From NCBI GenBank assembly GCA_903820745.1, contig CAIJIT010000151.1:1-58638 (forward strand): a stretch of 58,638 nucleotides of DNA, in the 5' to 3' direction. The DNA is from an uncultured Burkholderiales bacterium (GTDB taxonomy: Bacteria; Pseudomonadota; Gammaproteobacteria; Burkholderiales; Burkholderiaceae_C). How positions within the stretch are numbered: the first letter of the stretch is position 1; each line of letters opens with the position of its first letter. Both the position numbers and the translations under genes were made by a program. Positions 16,791-25,113 of the stretch are shown here, piece by piece. The notes beneath the pieces are model-generated. The model did no database searches. It saw only the letters and a program-made list of their open reading frames with translations, and was not told the DNA's origin.

Positions 16791-17228
16791 TCAGTTGTCG
16801 GCAGCCGCGCCATTGCGTACCGCCAGGCCGACCCGCTGTATACCGGCCGACTGCAAAGAATCCATCACCTTGACCACCGCCTCGTATTTGACGCTGCGGT
16901 CGGCCGAGATGATGACCGGCGTCGTCGCTTCGCCAGTCTGCGCTAGCCTGACCTGTTCGGCCAGCCGGCTCAGCGGCAGTGGCACGGGCTCTTCCTTGTC
17001 GAATTTCAGCTTGATTTTTTCATCCGCACCGACGATCACATTGATCACATGCTCAGGTTGGGCGCGGCTCTTGCCGACGCTGGGCAGGTCGACGATGCCC
17101 GTGGTGATCAAGGGCGCACTGATCATGAAGATGATCAACAGCACCAACATCACGTCGATGAAGGGCACCATATTGATCTCGTTGATCGTGCGGCGGCGGC
17201 GTGCGCCGCGGTTGCTGATGGCCGCCAT
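16791..17228 (-). CDS. tolR: TolR (ExbD/TolR family)
   Basis: A 145-residue proton-channel subunit of the Tol motor. One membrane helix (INMVPFIDVMLVLLIIFMISAPL) holds the conserved Asp of FIDVMLVLL that takes part in proton flow. The C-terminal periplasmic domain ends in QSAGIQRVGLAV, a typical feature. It starts 3 bases after the tolQ stop and is followed by tolA. Confidence 0.96.
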   Translation of the reverse strand: MAAISNRGARRRRTINEINMVPFIDVMLVLLIIFMISAPLITTGIVDLPSVGKSRAQPEHVINVIVGADEKIKLKFDKEEPVPLPLSRLAEQVRLAQTGEATTPVIISADRSVKYEAVVKVMDSLQSAGIQRVGLAVRNGAAADN

Positions 17229-17231
17229 GAC

Positions 17232-17903
17232 TCAGACCGTTGCGCTGCGCTGCAGGATGTTGGAGAACTCTTCGATGAAGGACTCCAGAGTGATCGCACT
17301 GCGGTCGATCTGGCGTGCGAAGCGGTTGTAGGCCAGCACTGCAGGGATAGCGGCAAACAGGCCGATGGCGGTGGCGACCAGGGCCTCTGCGATGCCCGGG
17401 GCGACGGTGGCGAGCGTGACCTGCTGCAAATTGGACAGGCCGACAAAGGCATGCATGATGCCCCAGATGGTGCCGAACAGACCGACATAGGGTGAGACCG
17501 AGCCGACCGAGGCGAGGAAGGACAACTGACTTTCCATCACGTCCATTTCGCGCTGAAAGCTGGCCCGCATGGCCCGGCGCGCTCCGTCAAGCAGGGCACC
17601 CGATTCGGTGACGCGTCGTTCGCGCAGCTTCAGAAATTCACGCATGCCGGAAACGAAAATGCGCTCCAGCGGTGCGCCGTTTTCGCGCCTTGACACACTG
17701 CCATACAGTTCGTTGAGGTTCTTGCCCGACCAGAACTCCTGCTCGAAAGCTTCATTGCCGCTCTTGATGCGCGAGATCGAAACCAGCTTGCTGAAAATCA
17801 CGCTCCAACTCGCCAGCGAGACTGTCAGCAGGCAGGCGATCACCATTTGTACAGGCAGGCTGGCATGCAGGATCAGCGCGACGATGGAAAGGTCTTGGTT
17901 CAT
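17232..17903 (-). CDS. tolQ: TolQ (MotA/TolQ/ExbB family)
   Basis: A 223-residue inner-membrane protein with three membrane segments, forming the TolQR proton channel. Motifs include LASVGSVSPYVGLFGTIWGIMHAF and ALVATAIGLFAAIPAVLAYN. Its ATG overlaps the ybgC stop by 4 bases. Confidence 0.96.
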   Translation of the reverse strand: MNQDLSIVALILHASLPVQMVIACLLTVSLASWSVIFSKLVSISRIKSGNEAFEQEFWSGKNLNELYGSVSRRENGAPLERIFVSGMREFLKLRERRVTESGALLDGARRAMRASFQREMDVMESQLSFLASVGSVSPYVGLFGTIWGIMHAFVGLSNLQQVTLATVAPGIAEALVATAIGLFAAIPAVLAYNRFARQIDRSAITLESFIEEFSNILQRSATV

Positions 17904-18319
17904 GGCTGTTTCGCTTGTAGGGCTGCCATCAAGGCAGCCGGAATACGGCTGGGTTTGAAATCGAGTTGGCTGCTGCTTTGCACGCAGCCGATGCGGATCT
18001 GTCCTTCGGCCAATAAGCGCTCGCCGCAGCGCGCCTGTTGGAACAAGTCCATGCTGGCCCTGCCGATGTCGCGCGGCTCGACGCTGATCTGCAGCAAGTC
18101 GTCAAGCCTTGCCGGTTTGAGGTAGCGTACATCGGTGTGGCTGACGATGAACATCACCCCGTCCTGCCTGCGCATCGACTGCTGTTCGAAGCCCAGGCTG
18201 CGCAGCCATTCGGTGCGTGCGCGCTCGAAGAACTTCAGATAGTTGGCATAGAACACTACGCCGCCGGCATCGGTGTCCTCCCAGTAGACGCGCAACTGAT
18301 GGGTGAAGGCAGCCATCAT
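17900..18319 (-). CDS. ybgC: YbgC-type acyl-CoA thioesterase of the Tol locus
   Basis: A 139-residue hot-dog fold thioesterase. The motif RVYWEDTDAGGVVFYANYLKF has the conserved catalytic Asp. The start at 18319 (tandem ATGATG) overlaps the TGA of the upstream aminotransferase, so translation is coupled; a longer frame to 18397 is only antisense-like. Downstream is tolQ. Confidence 0.93.
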   Translation of the reverse strand: MMAAFTHQLRVYWEDTDAGGVVFYANYLKFFERARTEWLRSLGFEQQSMRRQDGVMFIVSHTDVRYLKPARLDDLLQISVEPRDIGRASMDLFQQARCGERLLAEGQIRIGCVQSSSQLDFKPSRIPAALMAALQAKQP

Positions 18320-19500
18320 CGGTGCAGGGCAACCGCCAATCGGCGCACGGCTTCCTGCAGATCGTCCATGCTGCTGGCGAAGGAAAGCCGTAGCCAACGT
18401 TGGCTGCCTGCGCGGCCGAAATCTCGTCCTGGCGTCAGCGCCAACTGGCTGCTCTGCATCAGGTCGAAGGCGAATTTCCAGCTGTCAGAGCTGAAGTCCG
18501 AGCAGTCGATCCAGACATAAAAAGCTCCGTCCGGTATGACCGGCACTTTCAATCCCAATGCCTGCAAGGCCGGAACGATGTAATCACGACGCTCGCGGAA
18601 GGCCTGTCTGCGCCGTTCGTATTCGGCAATCGAAGCGGGCTCAAAGCAGGCCAGTGCCGCATATTGGGCGATGCTCGAGGCGCAGATGAACAGGTTCTGG
18701 GTCAGTTTCTCGACCGGGGCCACCAGTTCCGGAGGCAGCACCAGCCAGCCGAGGCGCCAACCGGTCATGCCGAAATATTTGGAAAAACTGTTCACCGAAA
18801 TCACATCGTCGCCAAACTCCAGCGCGCTGCGCTCGAACCGGGCGTCATAGCTGAGACCAAGATAGATTTCATCGACGATGGTGACGCCGCCGCGCGCGCG
18901 CACTGCTTCGACGATGGCCTGCATTTCCTGCGGCGCGATCGAAGTGCCGGTCGGGTTGCTGGGCGAAGCCAGCAGCACGCCGCGTGTGGCTGGATTCCAG
19001 GCGGCACAGACCTGGGCGCTGCCGGGCTGGAAGCGCTGCTCAGGCCCGGCCGGCAGTAGCACGGCCAGCGCATCGGTGGCAGCGACAAAATGCCGGTTGC
19101 AGGGATAGCAGGGGTCAGGCATCAGCACCTCGTCGCCGCGCTCGAACAAGGCCAGGCAGGCGAGTTGCAGCGCTGCCGATGCGCCGGCGGTGATGACGAT
19201 GCGTTCAGCGGCGATGTTCAGATCGAAACGTTGCCGGTACCAGCCCGAGACTGCCCGGCGCAGTGCGGGCAAGCCGGTGGCGGGCAGATACTGGGTGCGG
19301 CCGGCGTCGATGCAATCGCGCGCTGCTTGCTGAACTGCGGTGGGTGCGACAAAGTCGGGCTCACCGATGTTCAGGTAGAGCATGCGCCGGCCACCAAGGG
19401 CCGGGTCGCAAACCGGACTGCGCGCCATTTCAGCCGCAGCCTTGGCGCATTCCATGACGTAGAAGGGTTCGATCTGGTCGAGCCGGCCGGCCAGCTTCAT
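18316..19500 (-). CDS. Class I/II pyridoxal-phosphate aminotransferase
   Basis: A 394-residue fold-type I aminotransferase. Substrate binding and PLP motifs are visible: NIGEPDF near residue 45, SPSNPTGT, then VDEIYLGLSY and the PLP lysine in SFSKYFGMTGWRLGW, followed by the C-terminal RLSFASSMDDLQEAV with its conserved Arg. The exact amino acid substrate is not clear; close relatives are annotated generally as aminotransferases of aspartate or alanine type. The ATG overlaps the nusB stop by 4 bases. It is part of the long rib-nusB-tol run. Confidence 0.88.
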   Translation of the reverse strand: MKLAGRLDQIEPFYVMECAKAAAEMARSPVCDPALGGRRMLYLNIGEPDFVAPTAVQQAARDCIDAGRTQYLPATGLPALRRAVSGWYRQRFDLNIAAERIVITAGASAALQLACLALFERGDEVLMPDPCYPCNRHFVAATDALAVLLPAGPEQRFQPGSAQVCAAWNPATRGVLLASPSNPTGTSIAPQEMQAIVEAVRARGGVTIVDEIYLGLSYDARFERSALEFGDDVISVNSFSKYFGMTGWRLGWLVLPPELVAPVEKLTQNLFICASSIAQYAALACFEPASIAEYERRRQAFRERRDYIVPALQALGLKVPVIPDGAFYVWIDCSDFSSDSWKFAFDLMQSSQLALTPGRDFGRAGSQRWLRLSFASSMDDLQEAVRRLAVALHR

Positions 19501-20003
19501 CGGGCTGATTTTTTAGCCGAATTGCGCGCAGCCACCTCCAGCGGCCTCAGGTCGCCAGCGGTGCGGTCGAGCACGCCATTGACATATTTATGCCCGTCAG
19601 TGCCGCCAAATGACTTGGCCAACTCGACCGCTTCATTGATCACCACCCGGTACGGGATGTCGACGCAATGCTTCAACTCGTAGGCGCCAATCATCAGCAC
19701 ACCATGTTCGATCGGCGACAACTCGGTGGTCTTGCGGTCGACATGACGCGACAACATGCTGTCGAGATCGGCAGCTTCCATGATGCAGCCGCTCAGCAAG
19801 GCGACGTAATGAGCGCGGTCGACCTTGTTGAAGCCTTCTTGCTCCTGCATGTGGGCGTCGATGGTGGCGACATCGTCACCGGTAATCAGCCATTGATAAA
19901 GACCTTGCAAGGCGCTTTCGCGCGAGCGACGGCGGGCTGATTTCGGTTGCGCACGCAGTGCTTTCGCGGTTATCGGAGTGGTGACGCTGTCATTGGTGAT
20001 CAC
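19497..20003 (-). CDS. nusB: Transcription antitermination factor NusB
   Basis: A 168-residue NusB with the helical RNA-binding fold. It binds boxA RNA with S10 in rRNA antitermination. Motifs [18 protein letters not shown] near residues 24-41 and [31 protein letters not shown] are diagnostic. It begins with GTG at 20003, overlapping the ribH stop (GTGA); no suitable ATG exists in frame nearby. The basic Lys-rich tail is longer than in Escherichia coli. Confidence 0.95.
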   Translation of the reverse strand: MITNDSVTTPITAKALRAQPKSARRRSRESALQGLYQWLITGDDVATIDAHMQEQEGFNKVDRAHYVALLSGCIMEAADLDSMLSRHVDRKTTELSPIEHGVLMIGAYELKHCVDIPYRVVINEAVELAKSFGGTDGHKYVNGVLDRTAGDLRPLEVAARNSAKKSAR

Positions 20004-20470
20004 TGCAGTTCTTCCATTAAATTGGCCATCTCGACCGCCACGCGGGCTGCGTCGCGACCTTTGTCCTCGGCGCGTGCCCAGGCCTGAGCTTCGTTTTCCA
20101 CCGTCAGGATGGCGTTGGCGATCGGTATTTGATGGTCCAGCGACAGGCGCGTGACAGCCGCGCCGCTTTCGTTGGCGACCAACTCGAAGTGATAAGTTTC
20201 GCCGCGGATGATGCAGCCCAGCGCGACCAGGGCGTCATAGTCTTCGCTCTCGGCCAAGGCATTCAATGCCAGCGCAACTTCCAATGCGCCGGGCACGGTC
20301 ACCAGACGGATATGTTTTTCAGCCACGCCTAGCCTCTGCAACTCGGCCTGGCAGGCATCGGCCAGGCGGCAGGTGATGTCAGGGTTGAAGCGCGCTTGCA
20401 CGATGCCGATGCGCAGGTCTTGGCCATTCAATGAGGCTTGCGGAGCTTGCCCCTGCTTGGATCCTTGCAT
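20000..20470 (-). CDS. ribH: 6,7-dimethyl-8-ribityllumazine synthase
   Basis: Condenses the ribitylaminouracil intermediate with dihydroxybutanone phosphate in riboflavin synthesis. The 156-residue protein has the family motifs [26 protein letters not shown] and [20 protein letters not shown]. It lies 8 bases after ribBX and overlaps nusB. Confidence 0.97.
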   Translation of the reverse strand: MQGSKQGQAPQASLNGQDLRIGIVQARFNPDITCRLADACQAELQRLGVAEKHIRLVTVPGALEVALALNALAESEDYDALVALGCIIRGETYHFELVANESGAAVTRLSLDHQIPIANAILTVENEAQAWARAEDKGRDAARVAVEMANLMEELQ

Positions 20471-20478
20471 CGCAGTCC

Positions 20479-21588
20479 TCAGTTCTTGTGGTCGGGTGAT
20501 TTGAAGCCGGTGACGTCGAGTCCATAGCCGGTCATGCTTGGCATGCGGCGCGGACTGCCCAGAAGTCGCATCCGGTGCACGCCGAGTTCGCGCAGGATCT
20601 GCGCGCCGACGCCGTAAGTACGTAGGTCCATCATGCGCGGCTGGACTTCAGGTGGCGGCTGCACCGGAACGGTTTGCAAACGGCTCAGCAATGTGCCGGC
20701 ATCGTCACTGCAATTGAGCAGCACTGCCACGCCTTGCGGCGCTTTCTTGATTTCGGCCAAGGCTGCAGGCAGGGGCCAGGAATGTCCGCCGGATCCGCTG
20801 TCGAGCAGGTCCAGCACCGACAAGGGCTCGTGCACCCGCACCAGTACCTCATCGCTGTCAGCCCAATGACCATGGGTCAAAGCCATGTGAATGGCGCCGG
20901 TTCGATCGCTGAAAACAGTGCAATCGAACTCGCCTTGGGCGGTCTGCAACTTGCGCTGTGCCTCGCGCTTGATCAGCGACTCATTGCGGCTGCGATGCTC
21001 GATCAGATCGGCAATCGTGCCGATCTTCAGACCATGCTCCTTGGCGAACAGCACCAGGTCAGGCAGCCTGGCCATCGTGCCGTCGTCATTCATGATTTCG
21101 CAGATCACCGCCGCTGGCTCGAGCCCGGCCATGCGGGCGAAATCGCAACCGGCTTCAGTATGGCCGGCGCGCATCAGCACCCCGCCTTCCTGCGCTTGCA
21201 AGGGAAAAATATGTCCGGGCTGCACCAGGTCGCGCGCGATTGCATGGCGAGCCACCGCAGCCTGCACGGTGCGGGCCCGGTCGGCGGCTGAAATTCCGGT
21301 GGTCACGCCGGTAGCGGCCTCGATCGAGACGGTGAAAGCGGTGCCATGTTTGGTGCCATTGCGGCTCGCCATCGGTGGCAATTGCAGCCGCTCGCAGCGT
21401 TCGCGCGTCAAGGTCAGACAAATCAGGCCGCGGCCGAATCTGGCCATGAAATTGATTGCTTCAGGGGTCACATGGTCGGCCGCCATGACAAGGTCGCCTT
21501 CGTTTTCGCGATCTTCTTCGTCGACCAGAATAACCATGCGACCGGCCGCCAGTTCGGCAACCAGCTCGGATACAGGGGATATGGGCAT
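20479..21588 (-). CDS. ribB: 3,4-dihydroxy-2-butanone-4-phosphate synthase with degenerate GTP cyclohydrolase II domain (RibBX)
   Basis: The N-terminal domain (about 1-205) is a complete DHBP synthase with [16 protein letters not shown] and [16 protein letters not shown], and makes the four-carbon unit of riboflavin from ribulose 5-phosphate. The C-terminal 165 residues align with GTP cyclohydrolase II, but the zinc-binding cysteines are gone: the place of CLTGD reads PLSVLD, the RCDCG region reads [10 protein letters not shown], and the RQEGRNIGL segment is missing. It cannot be a working RibA, so GTP cyclohydrolase II must be encoded elsewhere. Such RibBX forms are known in betaproteobacteria, where the second domain may be regulatory. 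369 residues. Confidence 0.93.
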   Translation of the reverse strand: MPISPVSELVAELAAGRMVILVDEEDRENEGDLVMAADHVTPEAINFMARFGRGLICLTLTRERCERLQLPPMASRNGTKHGTAFTVSIEAATGVTTGISAADRARTVQAAVARHAIARDLVQPGHIFPLQAQEGGVLMRAGHTEAGCDFARMAGLEPAAVICEIMNDDGTMARLPDLVLFAKEHGLKIGTIADLIEHRSRNESLIKREAQRKLQTAQGEFDCTVFSDRTGAIHMALTHGHWADSDEVLVRVHEPLSVLDLLDSGSGGHSWPLPAALAEIKKAPQGVAVLLNCSDDAGTLLSRLQTVPVQPPPEVQPRMMDLRTYGVGAQILRELGVHRMRLLGSPRRMPSMTGYGLDVTGFKSPDHKN

Positions 21589-21634
21589 AGCTTGGATTGT
21601 AAGTGGGCGCCGCAGCAGCCCTTTGAATGCAAAC

Positions 21635-22762
21635 TCAGCGAGGACGCAAACGCAAACGCAGGTCCTCGCCGATCAACTGGCTGTCAAGCCATTGCCATTG
21701 CAGCGCGTTCTGCAAGGAGTCCAGCGGACCGAACGCGGCCATCTCGCGACCCAGGCCGAGCAGTTTCGGGGCCAGATAGACCAGCAACTCGTCGACCAGA
21801 CCTTCGCGCAGCAGCGAACCATTGAGCTTGTGGCCGGCCTCGACATGCAATTCATTGATGCCGCGCCGGCCCAGATCAGCCAGCACCGCAGCCAGATCGA
21901 CCTTGCCCTGCAAGCCGGGCAGGCAACAAAGTTCTGCGCCAAAGCCCCGCAAAGCTGCGGCTTTGGCGCCCTCGGGCTCGACCGCGCAATAAATCAGCGT
22001 CCCGCCTGGAGGCGCCAGCAGGCGCGCGGCGCGGGAGGTTTCAAGGTTCGAGTCAATGACCACGCGCAGCGGTTGCAGCGCTGTCTCGACCAAGCGCACG
22101 TCAAGTCTGGGGTTGTCGTCGCGCAAGGTACCGATGCCGGTCATGATGGCGCCGGCGCGTTTGCGCCAGCCATGCCCATCGCGCCTGGCAGCTTGGCCGG
22201 TGATCCATTGGCTGGTGCCGTTGGGCAGAGCGGTTTTACCGTCCAGCGAAGCGGCAATCTTCAGACGCAAGAAAGGCCGGCCGCGCTGCATGCGCGAGAA
22301 AAATCCGATATTCAATTGTTCGGCTTCTTCAGCCAGCATACCGGTCTCGGCGATGATGCCGGCGGCTTGAATTCTGGCCATGCCGGCGCCACTGACCAGG
22401 GGATTGGGGTCGGCGATTGCGGCGACAACGCGCAGCAGGCCGCCTGCAATCAGGGCGTCGCAGCAGGGCGGCGTGCGGCCATGATGGGAACAAGGCTCCA
22501 GCGTCACGTAGGCGGTGGCACCTCGCAGCGAAGCGCCGCGCCTTCGAGCGTCCTGCAAGGCCATCACCTCGGCATGGGCCTGGCCGCTGGCCTGGGTATG
22601 GCCGGTGCCGATGACTGCGCCGTCCGCTGCCACGATGACGCAGCCGACTCTCGGGTTGGGGTCGGACAAGCCGATCGCAAGACCGGCCAATGCCAGGGCA
22701 TGCTGCATCGCGCTGAGATCGCTAGCGTGATGTGTCGGCGGGGTCGTGGTCACTGCTTGCAC
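21635..22762 (-). CDS. ribD: Bifunctional riboflavin biosynthesis protein RibD
   Basis: Deaminase plus reductase acting on the pyrimidine intermediate of riboflavin synthesis. The N-terminal deaminase has [10 protein letters not shown], the zinc motif HAEV and [13 protein letters not shown]. The C-terminal reductase has [15 protein letters not shown] and [11 protein letters not shown]. There is no ATG at the right place: candidate starts are GTG at 22762 or GTG at 22753, both close to the tauE-like stop; the first ATG (22708) would cut into the deaminase. About 375 residues. Riboflavin synthase, usually next in this order, is not present. Confidence 0.92.
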   Translation of the reverse strand: MQAVTTTPPTHHASDLSAMQHALALAGLAIGLSDPNPRVGCVIVAADGAVIGTGHTQASGQAHAEVMALQDARRRGASLRGATAYVTLEPCSHHGRTPPCCDALIAGGLLRVVAAIADPNPLVSGAGMARIQAAGIIAETGMLAEEAEQLNIGFFSRMQRGRPFLRLKIAASLDGKTALPNGTSQWITGQAARRDGHGWRKRAGAIMTGIGTLRDDNPRLDVRLVETALQPLRVVIDSNLETSRAARLLAPPGGTLIYCAVEPEGAKAAALRGFGAELCCLPGLQGKVDLAAVLADLGRRGINELHVEAGHKLNGSLLREGLVDELLVYLAPKLLGLGREMAAFGPLDSLQNALQWQWLDSQLIGEDLRLRLRPR

Positions 22763-22767
22763 GGCGA

Positions 22768-23583
22768 TCAGGCGGTCAAGCCTTTGTAAAGCATATAGCC
22801 AGCGATCAAGAACAGCAGGCAGGCAAAGGCCCGTTTTAGTTGGGAAACGTCCATCGCATGGGCTGTACGTGCGCCGATCGGTGCCATCAGCACGCTGGTC
22901 GAAGAGATGACCAGCAAGGCCGGCAGATAGAGAAAACCGTAGGCATAGGGCACGGTCGCAGGCAAGGACCAGCCGCCGATGACATAGCCCAAGGTGTTGG
23001 CCAGCGCGACCGGAAAACCGATTGCCGCGCTGGTCGCGACGGCACTGTGCATCGTGACATTGCCCCGGGTCATGAAGGGCACCGACATGAATGCGCCGCC
23101 GGCACCGACCAGTCCCGACAACATGCCGATGCCGACCCCGGCGCTGACCTGTCCCGCCGCGCCAGGCATCTCCCGGCCCGGTTTAGGCTTCTTGTTGCGC
23201 AGCATCTGAACGGCAGAAAAGCCAACAAAACCGGCAAAGATGTAGGCCAGCGAATTGCCCTTGATGATGGAAAATATCCCTGCGCCGGAAAGCAGGCCAC
23301 CGACTATCAGGCCCGGTGCCATGCCCCGCACCAGATCCCAGCGCACCGCGCCGCGCTTGTGATGAGCGCGCAAACTGGACAGGGAGGTGAACATGATGCT
23401 GGCCATCGCCGTGGCGATGGCCATCTTCACCGCCATCCCGGCGTCGACGCCCCGGTGCGACATGATCAGCGTTAGAAATGGCACCATCATCATGCCGCCA
23501 CCGATCCCCAGCAAACCTGCCAGGAAGCCCGCGACCACGCCCAAGGTCAGTAATTCAAGAATCAGGAAGGGATCAAAACTCAA
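22768..23583 (-). CDS. TauE/SafE-family (sulfite exporter-like) membrane protein
   Basis: A 271-residue polytopic membrane protein with two similar halves. Signatures are [20 protein letters not shown] near the N-terminus and [19 protein letters not shown] in the second half, as in TauE/SafE transporters of sulfur-containing or organic anions; the substrate is unknown. I chose the TTG at 23583 because GGAG lies 5 bases before it (complement of 23589-23592) and it gives the normal N-terminus. A GTG at 23670 is in frame but falls inside the closing stem of the 6S RNA. It is the first gene of the long rib-nusB-tol run, 5 bases from ribD. Confidence 0.85.
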   Translation of the reverse strand: MSFDPFLILELLTLGVVAGFLAGLLGIGGGMMMVPFLTLIMSHRGVDAGMAVKMAIATAMASIMFTSLSSLRAHHKRGAVRWDLVRGMAPGLIVGGLLSGAGIFSIIKGNSLAYIFAGFVGFSAVQMLRNKKPKPGREMPGAAGQVSAGVGIGMLSGLVGAGGAFMSVPFMTRGNVTMHSAVATSAAIGFPVALANTLGYVIGGWSLPATVPYAYGFLYLPALLVISSTSVLMAPIGARTAHAMDVSQLKRAFACLLFLIAGYMLYKGLTA

Positions 23584-23664
23584 GGCGGCTCCAGCATTGG
23601 TAAGCGGCCAATCAGACTTGCTGACTGACAAGGTCGACAGGCGCTCGAGCGGATCGAGAAGGGT

Positions 23665-23838
23665 GTCCACCGCAGACCGTGAGTCGCATTCCTGAACCGG
23701 GGGTTCAGGTGGGCGAGGTCAGCACAGGCTTCGGGTTCATCTGACGCGAGATGCTCACACCAACTTGGCGATATTCCAAGCCCTTGCTCATAGAGCATTG
23801 GTTCAAGGAAATATAAAACTCACGCGACTGCAGTGGAC
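23665..23838 (-). ncRNA. ssrS: 6S RNA
   Basis: A 174-base RNA next to zapA, the usual location in proteobacteria. The 5' arm from 23838 (GTCCACTGCAGTCGCGTGAG) pairs with the 3' arm ending at 23665 (CTCACGGTCTGCGGTGGAC) with few mismatches, forming the long closing stem. Between them lie family-like segments: GAATATCGCC, GTTGGTGTGAGCATC, GAAGCCTGTGC, and the 3' hairpin CCTGAACC...GGTTCAGG (23691-23709). A -10-like TAGAAT (23851-23846) places a start at about 23839. 6S RNA imitates an open promoter and holds sigma-70 RNA polymerase in stationary phase. Ends are good to within a few bases. Confidence 0.88.
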
Positions 23839-23877
23839 GGGGTTGATTCTAAGCTTGCTCAGGCGCAATCGGGTTGA

Positions 23878-24186
23878 TCAGAGCAATTGGCCGTCGTGGC
23901 CAAGGGCTTCGTCGAGCCGGCGTATCAGTCCGTCCAGTTCCGGCAACTTGCTGCTCTGCAAGCTCAGGTCGGCGGCTGGTTTTTGCGCAGGGGCTGCCAG
24001 TTGATAGGCCAGGTTCAAGGCCGCCAGGACGGCGATTCTCTCGCGGGCCTTGATCTTTCCGGCATCGCGGATCGCGCTCATTTCGCGATCGACCTGGCCG
24101 ACTGCCTGAGTCAGCGCGGCTTCGCCGCCATCAGGACAACCGAGCAGATAGCTCTGACCCAGGATGGTCACTTCCATTTGCTTCAT
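23878..24186 (-). CDS. zapA: Cell division protein ZapA
   Basis: A 102-residue ZapA, which bundles FtsZ filaments at the division site. The N-terminus MKQMEVTILGQSYLLGCPDGGE is the family globular domain; a long helix follows and forms the tetramer coiled coil. It overlaps the upstream ZapB-like gene by 4 bases, and 6S RNA follows 40 bases after its stop. Confidence 0.93.
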   Translation of the reverse strand: MKQMEVTILGQSYLLGCPDGGEAALTQAVGQVDREMSAIRDAGKIKARERIAVLAALNLAYQLAAPAQKPAADLSLQSSKLPELDGLIRRLDEALGHDGQLL

Positions 24187-24398
24187 GGTGGATTCTTTCC
24201 GGGTTCGCCCGCAGCCGGCAGGCGCAGCAGCAAGGCGTCGATGCGGGCGCGGGCAGCATTCAGGCGTGAGCGCAGATTGTCTCGTTCATGCCCAAGGCTT
24301 TGCACCTGCTCTTGCAGCAGCGCATTGGTTCGTTTCAGTTCATCATGGCGCAGCAGCAGACGCTCTACGCGGTCGATCAAGTCGGCTAGGCTAGGCAT
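24183..24398 (-). CDS. Small coiled-coil protein, ZapB-like (TIGR02449 type)
   Basis: A 71-residue, almost wholly helical protein with heptads of Leu (LIDRVERLLLRHDELKRTNALL), ending in GEPGKNPP. Its size, coiled coil and direct coupling to zapA (ATGA overlap) suggest a ZapB-like partner in the Z-ring layer; this is by position and shape, not by clear homology. The start ATG at 24398 was chosen over an upstream one because the added residues are antisense to nth. Confidence 0.75.
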   Translation of the reverse strand: MPSLADLIDRVERLLLRHDELKRTNALLQEQVQSLGHERDNLRSRLNAARARIDALLLRLPAAGEPGKNPP

Positions 24399-24408
24399 GG
24401 CGGGCTCT

Positions 24409-25053
24409 TTAGGCAATCTTTGATTGTAGGCGGCGCCCGTGATCACAGAATTCGGCCACTTTGCACTGGGCGCAGAGCGGCTGCCGCGCCTTGCAGACAT
24501 AGCGCCCATGCAGAATCAACCAGTGATGGGCGTCGACGAGAAATTCCGCCGGTATGCGCTTGAGCAGCGCCATTTCGACGGCCAGGGGAGTCTTTCCCGA
24601 CGCCAATCCGGTGCGGTTGCCGACCCGGAAGAGGTGGGTGTCGACGGCCATCGTCGGTTCGCCGAAAGCGCAGTTGAGCACCACATTGGCAGTCTTGCGG
24701 CCCACGCCAGGCAAGGCCTCGAGTGCCTCGCGTGAGCGCGGCACCTGCCCGCCATGCCTTTCGATCAGCAGGCCGCAGGTGGCGATCAAATGCCGCGCCT
24801 TGCTGCGGAACAGGCCGATCGTGCGGATCTGCTCGCTCAGGCCTTCTTCACCGAGGGCCAGCATCTGCTGCGGCGTAGCGGCCAGCAAGAACAAGCGCCG
24901 GGTCGCTTTGTTGACACTGACGTCGGTGGCCTGAGCCGACAGCAATACCGCCGCCAGCAACTCGAAGACGCTGGCATATTCGAGCTCGGTCTGTGGCGAC
25001 GGGTTGGCCGCGCGCAGGGTTTTAAAGAAGCCAAGAATTTGTTGCTTGTTCAT
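24409..25053 (-). CDS. nth: Endonuclease III
   Basis: A 214-residue DNA glycosylase/AP lyase that removes oxidised pyrimidines. The helix-hairpin-helix LPGVGRKTANVVL with the catalytic Lys and the catalytic Asp in TMAVDTHLFRVGNR are visible. The C-terminal iron-sulfur loop C-x6-C-x2-C-x5-C (CKARQPLCAQCKVAEFC) is intact. It lies 10 bases upstream of the ZapB-like gene, and is divergent from the glycolipid cassette. Confidence 0.97.
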   Translation of the reverse strand: MNKQQILGFFKTLRAANPSPQTELEYASVFELLAAVLLSAQATDVSVNKATRRLFLLAATPQQMLALGEEGLSEQIRTIGLFRSKARHLIATCGLLIERHGGQVPRSREALEALPGVGRKTANVVLNCAFGEPTMAVDTHLFRVGNRTGLASGKTPLAVEMALLKRIPAEFLVDAHHWLILHGRYVCKARQPLCAQCKVAEFCDHGRRLQSKIA

Positions 25054-25113
25054 GAATGGCGATTGTCACCGGTCTGACCGGGGCCTTTGGCAATCCCGCC
25101 GATACTTCAGCCC

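Noticed and set aside
20891-22789. Long plus-strand open frame opposite ribBX and ribD
   Set aside because: It is the antisense shadow of GC-rich genes; no domain or ribosome binding site supports it.
23809-23818. TATATT on the minus strand as a promoter for a shorter 6S RNA
   Set aside because: The complementary ends show that the RNA begins upstream, near 23838; this A/T run is inside it.
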